From: an uncultured Naasia sp.
Lineage (GTDB): Bacteria; Actinomycetota; Actinomycetes; Actinomycetales; Microbacteriaceae
Direction of reading: 5' to 3'
DNA length: 64,000 bases
Assembly (NCBI GenBank): GCA_913778905.1
Contig: CAJYYA010000019.1
Coordinates: 57,435-121,434, forward strand
The notes below the pieces were generated by a model that searched no databases, was not told where the DNA came from, and saw nothing but the letters and a program-made list of their open reading frames with translations. The translations under genes were made by a program, and so were the position numbers. This document shows, piece by piece, positions 1 to 10,328 of this stretch (position 1 is the stretch's first letter; each line of letters begins with the position of its first letter).

Positions 1-1034
1 ACGACCGCGCCCATCACATCCGTGAATCGGAGGCTGACCGGGCCGAGCACCAGGAAGGGCGACGGGTCGTTGGGGAGTGCGAGGCGGTCTCCGCCGTAGA
101 AGAAGACGTAGATGTACCGCGTCGAGAGGGCGAGGCCGATGCTCACGATCATGAGCGGGATGAGGCCGACGCGGCGCTTGCGGAGCGGACGCCAGATGAA
201 GGTGTCTTGCACGAGGCCGAACGCGCCGCCGATGACGATCGCGAGGAGGATCCCGAGCCATCCGGGCGCGCCGAGCGTCGCGGCGGTGAAAGCCACCAGG
301 CCGCCGAAGGTGACGAGCTCGCCGTGGGCGAAGTTGTTGAGACCGGTCGTGCCGTAGATCAGCGAGGCTCCGATCGCAGCGAGGGCGAGGAGGAGGCCGA
401 AAATGAGGCCCGTCACGAGCTTCGAGAAGGCGATGCCCCAGAAGCCGGTTCCGCCGGCGGCCGCGTCGACCGTGGTGGTCGCCGGGTCGGAGGTGTCGGC
501 GCTGCCGCCCGAGGTCGTGCCGCCACCGGCACCCGTGTCGGTACCGGTCGCCGGCGTGGATGCCGACGTCGCGGGAGCCGGTGTCGCAGCGGCCCCACCC
601 GCGTCGCCGGCGACGGCGAGGAAGTTGACGGGGACGTTCTGGTTGGTCGCCGAGACGTCGATCTCACGCGGATTGGAGGCGGAGGGCACCGCACCGGCCG
701 TGGCGGGGACCGTGGACCCGTCGATCTCGACCGTGTAGGTGCCGGGGCCGGGGAGGCCGACCGTCGCGCGACCCTCGGCATCGGTCGTGAAGGTCGCGTC
801 GAATCCGCTGCCCTTCACGGAGAACGAGACGTCGGGGATTCCCGCCTTGTCGCTGGCCTGACGCAGCCAGACGGCGAGGGACTCCTGCGCCGTCGTCGGG
901 TCGATGGGAGCAGAGCTCGCGGCCCACGCGGCCGACCCGCCGAACCCGAAGAGGACGGAGAAGACGGCGACGAGACCGGCTAGGAGTAGCCGGAGTCGGT
1001 GCGGGGACGATCGGGGATGCGACGTGGCAGTCAC
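1..1034 (-). CDS. LivH-type branched-chain amino-acid ABC permease with secreted N-terminal domain (3' end outside window)
   Basis: The C-terminal part reads as a LivH-family inner-membrane permease, the channel subunit of branched-chain amino-acid or amide ABC importers; the signature SLIYGTTGLNNFAHGE lies at residues 224-239, followed by several membrane segments. Ahead of it are about 195 extra residues: a signal-like hydrophobic segment (16-38, AWA then AS as a possible cleavage site), an Ig/carboxypeptidase-regulatory-like beta domain (about 45-140) and an Ala/Thr/Ser/Gly linker (141-195). Ordinary LivH proteins begin close to the first permease helix. The start is GTG at 1034 with GGAGG four bases upstream; no other start fits the signal segment. 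The gene runs off the left edge with 344 codons visible. The role of the extra domain is unknown; external substrate or wall interaction is only a guess. Confidence 0.88.
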   Translation of the reverse strand, partial: MTATSHPRSSPHRLRLLLAGLVAVFSVLFGFGGSAAWAASSAPIDPTTAQESLAVWLRQASDKAGIPDVSFSVKGSGFDATFTTDAEGRATVGLPGPGTYTVEIDGSTVPATAGAVPSASNPREIDVSATNQNVPVNFLAVAGDAGGAAATPAPATSASTPATGTDTGAGGGTTSGGSADTSDPATTTVDAAAGGTGFWGIAFSKLVTGLIFGLLLALAAIGASLIYGTTGLNNFAHGELVTFGGLVAFTAATLGAPGWLGILLAIVIGGAFGLVQDTFIWRPLRKRRVGLIPLMIVSIGLALSTRYIYVFFYGGDRLALPNDPSPFLVLGPVSLRFTDVMGAV

Positions 1035-1134
1035 AGGACCTCCAGGGACGCCGGTGTCCCGGCTGGGTGATGAGCGGTGTCCGACGCTAAGCGGAGAACG
1101 TTGCCGTCATGTTTCGGTAGACGGATTGCATTGA

Positions 1135-2798
<1,664 letters not shown>

Positions 2799-2799
<1 letters not shown>

Positions 2800-2861
2800 A
2801 TCGGATATTCCGGCAAAGACCGCACGTTCCGGCGAGTAAAAACCGCCGGAACGTGCGGTCT
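2799..2861 (+). repeat. Intergenic palindromic repeat family A, copy 1
   Basis: A box GATCGGATATTCCGGCA (2799-2815) is followed by an 18-bp perfect inverted repeat, 2817-2834 against 2844-2861, whose arm core is CCGCACGTTCCGGCG. Other copies lie at 3917-3978, 45338-45399 and 45453-45514. It begins directly at the guaB stop codon and is followed by TCGTCTTTTCC, so it may also act as the guaB terminator. Confidence 0.9.
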
Positions 2862-2952
2862 CGTCTTTTCCACAGATGGCTCGCCACAGCCAAATCTCCT
2901 CCGATAGCGAGATGGTGCTCCATTCGAGGGCCGGCCACGCGACGCTGACCGC

Positions 2953-3888
2953 ATGACCGAACTCCCCGCCGACCTGCGTCACCGCCTCGTTCTCGTCCGC
3001 CAACTCGACCGCGTCGGTCTCGACGACCGCGAGATCCGTCGTCAGCGCGACGCGGGCGCCCTCGTTCGGATACGCCGCGGCTGCTACATCTCACGGATCG
3101 AATGGGAGGCGATGAATCCGCGGGAACGCCACATCGCCCGCGCGCATGCAGTCGCAGCCAACGCGAGCATCGAACCCGTGTTCTCCCACCTCACCGCAGC
3201 GGCCCTGCACGGTATCCCCACCGTCGCGTCGCTGTCCTCATCCGTCCACGTCACCATCGAGCCCACCCTGTCGCGGAGGAAGCAGCCGGACCTCGTCACG
3301 CACGCCCTCACCCTGGAACGCGAACAGGTCGCGCGGGTGGACGGGCTCCTGGTGACCGACATGGTGCGCACGCTCGTCGACATCGCCGTCACCTCGAGCT
3401 TCGAGGCGGGCGTCGCATCCCTCGATTGGGCGCTCGCACACGGGATCTCGCGAGCGGACCTCCACGCCGGGCTCGAGTTGGCCGGCCCGGTCAAGCGTCT
3501 CCGTGCCGCGGAGGCCGCCATCGAGTTCGCCGATGCGGCCAGCGGGTCGGTAGGGGAGTCACTCAGTCGCGGGCTCATGCATCTCATGGGTGCGCGCATC
3601 CCGCGGTTGCAGGAGAGTTTCTCGGATCGGGACGGGCTGATCGGCACGGTGGACTTCTACTGGCCCGAGGCGCGTCTGATCGGCGAGTTCGACGGGGCGG
3701 GGAAGTACCTGCGCGACGACTACACAGAGGGCCGATCCGCGGGCGAGGTGGTCGTGGCCGAGAAGCGACGCGAGGACAGGCTGCGCGGGACGGCGCGCGG
3801 TGTCGTGCGGTGGGGATGGCCGGAGGCCCAGGATCCCGCGGCGTTCGCGCGACTGCTGAGGGCGGCGGGAGTCCCGGGACTGCGGTGA
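2953..3888 (+). CDS. AbiEi-like winged-helix plus DUF559/PD-(D/E)XK-like protein, orphan
   Basis: A 311-residue soluble protein. The N-terminal 60 residues resemble the AbiEi antitoxin winged helix (a region ending ALVRIRRGCYI). The middle resembles the AbiEi C-terminal fold. The last 100 residues resemble DUF559/Vsr-like PD-(D/E)XK nucleases, with VDFYWPEARLIGEFDG (about 233-248), K251 and a later KRREDRLR helix. Proteins of this architecture are common and uncharacterised in actinobacteria; nuclease or abortive-infection function is inference. No AbiEii-type toxin lies beside it. The gene sits alone between guaB and guaB3, bracketed by two inverted copies of palindrome family A (2799-2861, 3917-3978), as if inserted as a unit. 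ATG at 2953 is the only start giving a full winged helix. Confidence 0.7.
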   Translation: MTELPADLRHRLVLVRQLDRVGLDDREIRRQRDAGALVRIRRGCYISRIEWEAMNPRERHIARAHAVAANASIEPVFSHLTAAALHGIPTVASLSSSVHVTIEPTLSRRKQPDLVTHALTLEREQVARVDGLLVTDMVRTLVDIAVTSSFEAGVASLDWALAHGISRADLHAGLELAGPVKRLRAAEAAIEFADAASGSVGESLSRGLMHLMGARIPRLQESFSDRDGLIGTVDFYWPEARLIGEFDGAGKYLRDDYTEGRSAGEVVVAEKRREDRLRGTARGVVRWGWPEAQDPAAFARLLRAAGVPGLR

Positions 3889-3916
3889 GCGGATGGGCGG
3901 GTCCTCATTACTGGTG

Positions 3917-3978
3917 GTCCGCACGTTCCGGCGAAAAGTACTCGCCGGAACGTGCGGACTATGCCGGAATATCCGATC
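3917..3978 (-). repeat. Intergenic palindromic repeat family A, copy 2 (inverted)
   Basis: The stem is 3917-3934 against 3942-3959 (18 bp, arm GTCCGCACGTTCCGGCGA), followed by the reverse complement of the family box (TATGCCGGAATATCCGATC, 3960-3978). Its orientation is opposite to copy 1, so the two face each other across the AbiEi/DUF559-like gene. Confidence 0.9.
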
Positions 3979-3989
3979 TGGGGCGAGGG

Positions 3990-3995
3990 TAGGGT
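3990..3995 (+). promoter_or_regulatory. Putative -10 element of a leaderless guaB3 transcript
   Basis: TAGGGT ends 6 nt before the GTG start at 4002. No clear Shine-Dalgarno lies between, which suggests a leaderless mRNA. No obvious -35. Confidence 0.45.
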
Positions 3996-4001
3996 TGGGG
4001 C

Positions 4002-5126
4002 GTGAGTATGGACTTCGAGATCGGTCGTTCCAAGCGGGCACGACGGGCGTTCGCGTTCGATGACATCGCTGTCGTGCCGTCTCGGCGAACGCGCGATCCC
4101 GAGGACGTCTCCACATCCTGGTCGATCGATGCGTTCACGTTCGACATCCCCGTCCTCGCGGCTCCGATGGACTCGGTCATGTCGCCCGCGACCGCGATCG
4201 CCATGGGGCGCCTCGGCGGTCTCGGCGTCCTCGACCTCGAGGGTCTCTGGACGCGCTACGACGAGCCCGAGGCCAAGCTGGCCGAGATCCGCGGACTCGA
4301 CGCCGCCGACGCCACGCGCCGCATGCAGGAGATCTACTCCGCCCCCATCAAGCCCGAGCTGATCCAGAGCCGGATCGCGGAGATCCGCGCATCGGGTGTT
4401 CCGGTCGCGGCGGCTCTCAGCCCGCAGCGCACACAGGAGCATTACGAGACCGTCGTCAAGGCCGGAGTCGACCTGTTCGTCATCCGCGGCACGACCGTCT
4501 CGGCCGAGCACGTCTCGCGCACGAGCGAGCCCCTCAACCTCAAGAAGTTCATCTACGAGCTCGACGTCCCCGTCGTCGTGGGCGGCGCCGCGACCTACAC
4601 GGCCGCGCTGCACCTCATGCGCACGGGCGCCGCCGGTGTGCTCGTCGGATTCGGCGGGGGAGCGGCCTCGACGACCCGCACGGCGCTGGGCATCCACGCG
4701 CCGATGGCCACCGCGATCGCCGATGTCGCCGGCGCTCGCCGCGACTACCTCGACGAGTCGGGCGGGCGCTACGTGCACGTCATCGCCGACGGTGGCCTCG
4801 GCACCTCGGGCGACATCGTCAAGGCCATCGCGACCGGTGCCGACGCCGTCATGCTCGGCTCGACGCTCGCGCGCGCGACGGACGCTCCGGGCGGTGGCTG
4901 GCACTGGGGTGCGGAGGCGCACCACACCCAACTCCCGCGCGGCACCCGTGTGCAGGTGGGCCAGGTCGCGCCCCTCGAACAGATCCTCTACGGACCGGCT
5001 CCGGTCGCAGATGGAACAGCGAACCTCATCGGTGCGTTGAAGAGATCGATGGCCACGACCGGCTACTCCGACATCAAGGAGTTCCAGCGGGTCGAGGTCG
5101 TGGTCGCTCCGTATCGCATGGATTAG
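4002..5126 (+). CDS. guaB3: GuaB3 family IMP dehydrogenase-related protein
   Basis: A 374-residue TIM-barrel paralogue of IMP dehydrogenase that lacks the CBS pair. It shows GuaB3 hallmarks: the N-terminal IGRSKRARRAFAFDDIAVVPSRRT region and the loop GFGGGAASTTRT. That loop aligns with GuaB's [11 protein letters not shown], so the catalytic cysteine is replaced by Ser223; ordinary IMP dehydrogenase chemistry through a thioimidate is therefore unlikely. GuaB3 is widespread in actinobacteria with an unsettled role. GTG at 4002 is taken as start; ATG at 4008 would remove two residues. A TAGGGT hexamer 6 nt upstream suggests leaderless initiation. glpD follows 70 nt downstream on the same strand. 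Confidence 0.93.
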   Translation: MSMDFEIGRSKRARRAFAFDDIAVVPSRRTRDPEDVSTSWSIDAFTFDIPVLAAPMDSVMSPATAIAMGRLGGLGVLDLEGLWTRYDEPEAKLAEIRGLDAADATRRMQEIYSAPIKPELIQSRIAEIRASGVPVAAALSPQRTQEHYETVVKAGVDLFVIRGTTVSAEHVSRTSEPLNLKKFIYELDVPVVVGGAATYTAALHLMRTGAAGVLVGFGGGAASTTRTALGIHAPMATAIADVAGARRDYLDESGGRYVHVIADGGLGTSGDIVKAIATGADAVMLGSTLARATDAPGGGWHWGAEAHHTQLPRGTRVQVGQVAPLEQILYGPAPVADGTANLIGALKRSMATTGYSDIKEFQRVEVVVAPYRMD

Positions 5127-5196
5127 GAGCCGACGCACAGCGCATGGCCGCAAAGATCGACGAAGCGCCCTGACGGGCGCGAGCAGGGAGAGAACG

Positions 5197-6927
5197 ATGG
5201 CACAGGGCAACACGGTTTCCATCTCGTCGAAGCTCGGTCCCGAGGAGCGGGCCGCAGCGATCGCGAAGATGAAGGACAAGGAACTCGACATCCTCGTCGT
5301 CGGCGGTGGCATCGTCGGCACGGGGGCCGCGCTCGACGCCGTCACGCGCGGGCTCAGCACCGGTCTCCTCGAAGCCCGCGACTTCGGTGCAGGCACCTCG
5401 AGCCGCTCGTCGAAGCTCGTCCACGGCGGTATCCGGTACCTCGAGCAGCTCGACTTCCGCCTCGTGCGCGAGGCCCTCATCGAGCGCGGACTGCTGCTGC
5501 AGCGCCTCGCGCCCCACCTGGTCAAGCCGGTGCGCTTCCTGTACCCGCTCAACCACCGCGTGTGGGAGCGCCTGTACATCGGCGCCGGCATGCTCCTCTA
5601 CGACATCTTCAGCTGGTCCGGCGGACGCCCGCCCGGCGTCCCCCACCACCGTCACCTCACCAAGCGCCAGATGCTCCGCGCGATGCCGAGTCTCGCGGGC
5701 GACGCCTTCGTCGGCGGCCTCACCTACTACGACGCCCAGGTCGACGACGCGCGCTACGTCGCGAGCCTCGCCCGCACGGCGTCCGCGTACGGCGCCCACG
5801 TCGCCAACCGCGTCAAGGTCGAAGGCTTCGTCAAGGTCGGCGAGCGTGTCGTCGGCGTCAAGGCGCACGACCTCGAGAGCGGCGAGCGTTTCGAGATCCG
5901 CGCCAAGCAGGTCGTCAACGCGACCGGCGTCTGGACGGATGAGACCCAGGCCATGGTCGGCGAGCGTGGACAGTTCAAGGTGCGCGCCTCGAAGGGCATC
6001 CATCTCGTCGTCCCGCGCGACCGCTTCCAGTCGACCACCGGTGTCATCCTCCGAACCGAGAAGAGCGTCCTCTTCGTGATCCCGTGGGGGCGCCACTGGA
6101 TCATCGGTACGACCGACACCGACTGGCACCTCGACAAGGCGCACCCGGCCGCGACGGCCGCCGACATCGACTACGTTCTCGGTCACGTCAACAAGATCCT
6201 CTCCGTGCCGCTCACGCGCGAGGATGTCGAGGGTGTCTACGCGGGCCTCCGCCCGCTGCTCGCCGGCGAATCGGAGCAGACCTCCAAGCTCTCCCGCGAG
6301 CACCTCGTGGCGCATTCCGTGCCCGGCCTGGTCGTCATCGCCGGCGGCAAGTGGACCACCTACCGTGTCATGGCGAAGGACGCCATCGACTCGGCGGTCT
6401 CGGCCCTCGACGGCAACATCCCGAAGTCGACGACGCAGGACATCGCGCTCGTCGGTGCCGAGGGCTATCAGGCGGCGTGGAACAAGCGCGGCAAGATCGC
6501 CCGTGCATTCGACGTGCACCGCGTGCGCATCGAGCACCTGCTCAACCGCTACGGCGTGCTGACGGACGAGCTCCTCGACATCATCAAGGACCGCCCGGAG
6601 CTGCAGGAGCCCCTGCCCGGCGCGGACGACTACATCAAGGCGGAGGTCGTCTACGCCGCGTCGCACGAGGGCGCGCTGCACCTGGACGACGTCCTCGCCC
6701 GTCGCACCCGCATCTCGATCGAGGCGTGGGACCGTGGAGTCTCCGCAGCCCCGGTCGCGGCCGAGCTCATGGCCGAGGTCCTCGGCTGGGACGAGGAGCG
6801 GACCAAGCGCGAGGTCGACACCTACCTCGCTCGGGTCCAGGCCGAGCGCGACAGCCAGGAGCAGCCCGACGACGAGTCCGCCGACCGTGTGCGCCTGGCG
6901 GCGCCCGACATCACGGCGAACGTCTGA
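5197..6927 (+). CDS. glpD: Glycerol-3-phosphate dehydrogenase (FAD-dependent)
   Basis: Oxidises sn-glycerol 3-phosphate to dihydroxyacetone phosphate at the membrane face and passes electrons to the quinone pool. The 576-residue protein opens with an FAD-binding Rossmann motif (VVGGGIVGTG, about residues 30-39). It continues with the GlpD family segments GTSSRSSKLVHGGIRYLEQ (67-85) and GRHWIIGTTDTDW. The C-terminal DAO_C domain is present. The ATG follows GGGAGAG at good spacing. It is not next to glpF or glpK, and the SURF1 gene starts 10 nt downstream, so co-transcription with the next genes is likely. Length and motifs are normal. Confidence 0.96.
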   Translation: MAQGNTVSISSKLGPEERAAAIAKMKDKELDILVVGGGIVGTGAALDAVTRGLSTGLLEARDFGAGTSSRSSKLVHGGIRYLEQLDFRLVREALIERGLLLQRLAPHLVKPVRFLYPLNHRVWERLYIGAGMLLYDIFSWSGGRPPGVPHHRHLTKRQMLRAMPSLAGDAFVGGLTYYDAQVDDARYVASLARTASAYGAHVANRVKVEGFVKVGERVVGVKAHDLESGERFEIRAKQVVNATGVWTDETQAMVGERGQFKVRASKGIHLVVPRDRFQSTTGVILRTEKSVLFVIPWGRHWIIGTTDTDWHLDKAHPAATAADIDYVLGHVNKILSVPLTREDVEGVYAGLRPLLAGESEQTSKLSREHLVAHSVPGLVVIAGGKWTTYRVMAKDAIDSAVSALDGNIPKSTTQDIALVGAEGYQAAWNKRGKIARAFDVHRVRIEHLLNRYGVLTDELLDIIKDRPELQEPLPGADDYIKAEVVYAASHEGALHLDDVLARRTRISIEAWDRGVSAAPVAAELMAEVLGWDEERTKREVDTYLARVQAERDSQEQPDDESADRVRLAAPDITANV

Positions 6928-6937
6928 GCCGGATAGC

Positions 6938-7810
6938 TTGACCACTCCATCGACCGATCCGGCGACGATCGCCACCTCCGACTCCGCTGAGGCGGGCGAA
7001 GGTGGTCGTCGTCGCCGGGTCGATCGACGCGCTCTCGTCGAGGTCATGCGCCGGCCGACCTCGCTTCTTCTCCTGCTTCTGGCCATCGTCATGGCGGTCG
7101 GCTTCTCATTGCTCGGCCAGTGGCAGCTCGCTCGGGCCTTCGAGAACGGCGCCGTCATCGAGACCGAGTCCGAGGATCCGCTCCCGCTGACGAGCGAGGT
7201 GGCTCCGGAGACGCAGACCCCGTCGGAGGCCGTCGGCCAGCTGTTCACGACATCCGGTTCGTGGGTCGCGGGCGACTTCACCGTCCTGGACGGGCGTCTG
7301 AATGACGGGAAGCGCGGCTCCTGGGTGGTCGGGCACTTCCTCACGACAGACGGCGACTCGCTCGCCGTGGGCGTGGGGTGGACCGCCGACCCGGCGCAGG
7401 CGCGTTCCACCGCATCCGCACTCGACGAGGACGCGTCCGCGCTTCCCGCGACCATCGAGGGGCGCTACCAGCAGAGCGAGCAGCCTGTGGTCGACGAGAA
7501 GACCTCGGCCGACAGCGCCCCGTCCGAGCTCGCGGTTCCCGCGCTGATCAATGTATGGGCCGAGTCAGGGCCCGCCTACGCCGGCTATCTCACATTGCAC
7601 GACGCGCCCACGGGGCTGACCACGATCTACTCGCCGGCGCCCGAGCGAGAGGTGCAGCTCAACTTCCTCAACCTCTTCTACACGATCGAATGGGCGCTGT
7701 TCGCCCTGATCGCTCTCTACATCTGGTACCGCCACATGCGCGACATCGTCGAGAAGGAGCAGGACGAGGCGGCTGCGGGCGGCGCGGACGGTGTCGTCGA
7801 GCGGCAATAG
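6938..7810 (+). CDS. SURF1 family membrane protein (cytochrome oxidase assembly factor)
   Basis: A 290-residue protein with the SURF1 layout: one transmembrane helix near the N-terminus (about 41-60) running into FSLLGQWQLARA, a large extracytoplasmic domain, and a second helix near the C-terminus (about 250-272). SURF1 proteins help assemble haem a into the aa3-type terminal oxidase. The only start that places the first helix correctly and does not lie inside glpD is TTG at 6938, giving MTTPSTDP; no strong ribosome site precedes it, so coupling to glpD is possible. Its TAG stop overlaps the TAGACT hexamer of the next gene. Confidence 0.88.
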   Translation: MTTPSTDPATIATSDSAEAGEGGRRRRVDRRALVEVMRRPTSLLLLLLAIVMAVGFSLLGQWQLARAFENGAVIETESEDPLPLTSEVAPETQTPSEAVGQLFTTSGSWVAGDFTVLDGRLNDGKRGSWVVGHFLTTDGDSLAVGVGWTADPAQARSTASALDEDASALPATIEGRYQQSEQPVVDEKTSADSAPSELAVPALINVWAESGPAYAGYLTLHDAPTGLTTIYSPAPEREVQLNFLNLFYTIEWALFALIALYIWYRHMRDIVEKEQDEAAAGGADGVVERQ

Positions 7811-7813
7811 ACT
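7808..7813 (+). promoter_or_regulatory. Putative -10 element of a leaderless DUF3817 transcript
   Basis: TAGACT overlaps the SURF1 stop codon and lies 7 nt before ATG 7821, with no Shine-Dalgarno between. Confidence 0.4.
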
Positions 7814-7820
7814 GGCTTCC

Positions 7821-8258
7821 ATGCCGTCCGAACCCCGGGTATCCGACTTCCCCAAGATCAGGGTCACTCTCGGCGCGTATCGGATCCTGGCCTACATCAC
7901 GGGTGTCTTCCTCCTCATCCTGGTCGTCGAGATCGTCCTCAAATACGGCTTCGGTCTCGAGTTGCAGGGTGGCGGGGGAGCCTTTCTCCAGTTCGTCCCC
8001 GCGGACTCGATCGACCGGGCGACGGCCGTCAACGTGAGTCTCGTGATCCAGATCACCCACGGATACTGCTACCTGGCCTACCTGGTCTCCGACTTCCTCC
8101 TCACCACTTACATGCGCTGGCCCATCAAGCGTTTCGTGCTGATCGCCGCCGGTGGTGTCGTGCCGCTGTTGTCGTTCTTCGTCGAGCGCCGTGTCCACCG
8201 CGAGGTGTCCGACTACCTGACCCGGCGGGTCGAGCGCCTCGACGCCGCCCGTTCCTGA
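7821..8258 (+). CDS. DUF3817 family small membrane protein
   Basis: A 145-residue protein with three or four predicted membrane helices (about 15-38, 70-95, 103-122) and a basic, charged C-terminal tail. It matches actinobacterial DUF3817 proteins, which often lie directly upstream of guaA and have no known biochemical role. ATG at 7821 is chosen because an upstream in-frame ATG at 7791 lies within SURF1 and would add a polar stretch. The guaA ribosome site begins 16 nt after the stop, so the two may share a transcript. Confidence 0.85.
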   Translation: MPSEPRVSDFPKIRVTLGAYRILAYITGVFLLILVVEIVLKYGFGLELQGGGGAFLQFVPADSIDRATAVNVSLVIQITHGYCYLAYLVSDFLLTTYMRWPIKRFVLIAAGGVVPLLSFFVERRVHREVSDYLTRRVERLDAARS

Positions 8259-8286
8259 CCACCCTTCCCACACCAGGAGAGCCGCC

Positions 8287-9882
8287 ATCTCTGACAGCAC
8301 CGCAGCAGAAGCGAACGGAACCGGGGCGCGTCCCGTCCTGGTCGTCGACTTCGGAGCGCAGTACGCCCAGCTCATCGCGCGCCGAGTGCGCGAGGCCAAC
8401 GTCTACTCGGAGATCGTGCCGCACAGCGCGACCGCCGAGGAGATCGCCGCGAAGAACCCCGTCGGCATCGTCCTGAGCGGCGGCCCGTCGAGCGTCTACG
8501 AAGAGGGCTCGCCCGATCTCGATCCGGGCATCCTCGACCTCGGTGTCCCCGTCCTCGGGATCTGCTACGGCTTCCAGGTCATGACCAAGCAGCTCGGCGG
8601 CGAGGTCGCCCGCACCGGCAAGCGCGAATACGGATCGACCGATCTCACGGTCAGCGGCGGGGGCGTGCTCCTCGAGGGTCAGCCCGACGCCCAGACCGTG
8701 TGGATGAGCCACGGCGACTCCGTCTCGAAGGCTCCCGACGGGTTCGATGTCCTGGCGAGCAGCGAGTCGACCCCGGTCGCCGCATTCGCGAGCGACGAGC
8801 GCAAGCTCTACGGCGTGCAGTGGCACCCCGAGGTCAAGCATTCGTCCTTCGGTCAGCAGGTGCTCGAGAACTTCCTCCACCGTGCGGCGGGCATTCCGAA
8901 CGACTGGAACCCCGGCAACGTCATTGCGGAGCAGGTCGAGCGCATTCGCGCCCAGGTCGGCGACGCTCGCGTCATCTGCGCACTGTCCGGCGGGGTCGAC
9001 TCGGCCGTCGCGGCGGCTCTCGTGCAGAAGGCCGTCGGCGATCAGCTCACCTGCGTCTTCGTCGACCACGGGCTGCTGCGCACGGGCGAGCGTCAACGTG
9101 TCCAGGAGGATTACGTGGCCGCCACCGGCGTGCGCCTCGTGACGGTCGACGCCGAGGATCAGTTCCTTGACGCACTCGCCGGTGTCTCGGACCCGGAGCA
9201 GAAGCGCAAGATCATCGGACGCGAGTTCATCCGGACGTTCGAGGGTGCTGCTGAGGCACTCGTGCTCGAGGCGAAGTCGGACGGCGAGGCCATCAAGTTC
9301 CTCGTCCAGGGCACGCTCTACCCCGACGTCGTCGAGTCGGGTGGCGGCACGGGTACCGCGAACATCAAGAGCCACCACAACGTGGGCGGACTCCCCGACG
9401 ACCTGACGTTCCAGCTCGTCGAGCCGCTCCGCACCCTCTTCAAGGACGAGGTACGCGCCATCGGTCGCGAGCTCGGACTCCCCGAGGTCATCGTCGCCCG
9501 CCAGCCCTTCCCCGGCCCGGGCCTCGGTATCCGCATCGTGGGGGAGGTCACCAAGGAGCGCCTCGACCTCCTGCGCGAGGCCGACGCCATCGTGCGCGAA
9601 GAGCTCACCGCCGCCGGTCTCGACACGGAGATCTGGCAGTGCCCTGTCGTGCTGCTCGCCGATGTCCGGAGCGTCGGCGTCCAGGGCGATGGCCGCACCT
9701 ACGGGCATCCGATCGTGCTCCGTCCGGTGTCCAGCGAGGACGCCATGACGGCCGACTGGACTCGTCTGCCCTACGATCTGCTCGCGCGGCTGTCGAACCG
9801 CATCACCAACGAGGTGGACGGCGTGAACCGCGTCGTGCTCGACGTCACCAGCAAGCCCCCGGGGACCATCGAGTGGGAGTGA
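8287..9882 (+). CDS. guaA: GMP synthase (glutamine-hydrolysing), apparent ATC start codon
   Basis: Converts XMP to GMP using ATP and glutamine ammonia, completing the branch started by guaB. The 531-residue product contains a class I glutamine amidotransferase domain (Cys93 in GICYGFQ, His180/Glu182 in WHPE), the ATP pyrophosphatase P-loop SGGVDSA (234-240) and the C-terminal dimerisation domain ending KPPGTIEWE. The start is unusual. The conserved beta strand [14 protein letters not shown] (17-30) requires initiation upstream of 8320, yet that frame contains no ATG, GTG, TTG or CTG back to the previous gene. An AGGAGA ribosome site (8275-8280) sits ideally before ATC at 8287, which would read [13 protein letters not shown] at 8386 exists but would delete the first strand and helix. 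Confidence 0.95.
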   Translation: MSDSTAAEANGTGARPVLVVDFGAQYAQLIARRVREANVYSEIVPHSATAEEIAAKNPVGIVLSGGPSSVYEEGSPDLDPGILDLGVPVLGICYGFQVMTKQLGGEVARTGKREYGSTDLTVSGGGVLLEGQPDAQTVWMSHGDSVSKAPDGFDVLASSESTPVAAFASDERKLYGVQWHPEVKHSSFGQQVLENFLHRAAGIPNDWNPGNVIAEQVERIRAQVGDARVICALSGGVDSAVAAALVQKAVGDQLTCVFVDHGLLRTGERQRVQEDYVAATGVRLVTVDAEDQFLDALAGVSDPEQKRKIIGREFIRTFEGAAEALVLEAKSDGEAIKFLVQGTLYPDVVESGGGTGTANIKSHHNVGGLPDDLTFQLVEPLRTLFKDEVRAIGRELGLPEVIVARQPFPGPGLGIRIVGEVTKERLDLLREADAIVREELTAAGLDTEIWQCPVVLLADVRSVGVQGDGRTYGHPIVLRPVSSEDAMTADWTRLPYDLLARLSNRITNEVDGVNRVVLDVTSKPPGTIEWE

Positions 9883-9934
9883 CCCGCTCCGCGCTCTGAG
9901 CGCGGGCGAGTCCGAGAGTTCGCAGGAGTCGGCG

Positions 9935-10234
9935 ATGCAGCGTGAGTGGGCCTTCGACAGCGTGCTGTATCGGTGGGAGGCCGCGCAGGCCCTCTACGTG
10001 TTCGCCTCCGTGCCCGAGAAGGCTTCCGACGACATCGACGCCGCGGTTCCGTTCAAGGGCGGATTCGGCTCGGTGCGGGTTCGAGTGCGGATCGGCGGCA
10101 GCACGTGGACGACCTCGGTCTTCCCCGATACCGGGCGCGGGTGCTACTTCCTCCCGGTGAAGGCGGTGGTCCGCAAGGCCGAGGGCGTCGACATCGGCGA
10201 TACGGTGCGCATCCACCTCGAAGTGCTGGAGTGA
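9935..10234 (+). CDS. DUF1905 domain-containing small protein
   Basis: A 99-residue protein forming a compact beta-barrel-like DUF1905 domain; the segment VFPDTGRGCYFLPVKAVVRK (about 63-82) is the family signature. Function is unknown. It is probably cytosolic, with no signal or membrane segment. ATG at 9935 follows guaA by 52 nt, and a GC-rich hairpin (9889-9905) lies between. A strong bidirectional terminator follows at 10264-10292, closing the guaB-to-DUF1905 block on this strand. Confidence 0.82.
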   Translation: MQREWAFDSVLYRWEAAQALYVFASVPEKASDDIDAAVPFKGGFGSVRVRVRIGGSTWTTSVFPDTGRGCYFLPVKAVVRKAEGVDIGDTVRIHLEVLE

Positions 10235-10263
10235 AGCACTGAGGCTGCAGGGCCGACATACGA

Positions 10264-10292
10264 AGAAGGGCGCCCCTCGGGGACGCCCTTCT
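10264..10292. terminator. Bidirectional terminator between convergent genes
   Basis: AGAAGGGCG (10264-10272) pairs with CGCCCTTCT (10284-10292), with an inner CCCC/GGGG pairing. It lies between the DUF1905 stop and the Bax-inhibitor gene stop, which converge. Confidence 0.8.
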
Positions 10293-10328
10293 CGTGTGTC
10301 TGAGCTGTGCCGACCAGGTCGGCGCCGG

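Noticed and set aside
2953..3888. AbiE toxin-antitoxin system
   Set aside because: Only an AbiEi-like winged helix is present; no AbiEii nucleotidyltransferase toxin flanks it, and the C-terminus looks nuclease-like.
4002..5126. Second functional IMP dehydrogenase
   Set aside because: No CBS domains and the catalytic cysteine is serine; assigned to the GuaB3 subgroup.
3720..5591. 623-residue minus-strand open frame across guaB3
   Set aside because: Spans the repeat, guaB3 and the start of glpD, with Arg/Ser-rich low-complexity translation; a shadow of the real genes.
5074..7455. 793-residue minus-strand open frame opposite glpD and SURF1
   Set aside because: No domain, and the plus strand encodes two recognised proteins.
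8386..9882. guaA starting at GTG 8386
   Set aside because: It would remove about 33 residues including the [10 protein letters not shown] strand and has no ribosome site.
9889..9905. guaA terminator (CCGCGCT/AGCGCGG hairpin)
   Set aside because: Seven-bp stem with a three-base loop and no T-tract; too weak to list as a terminator.
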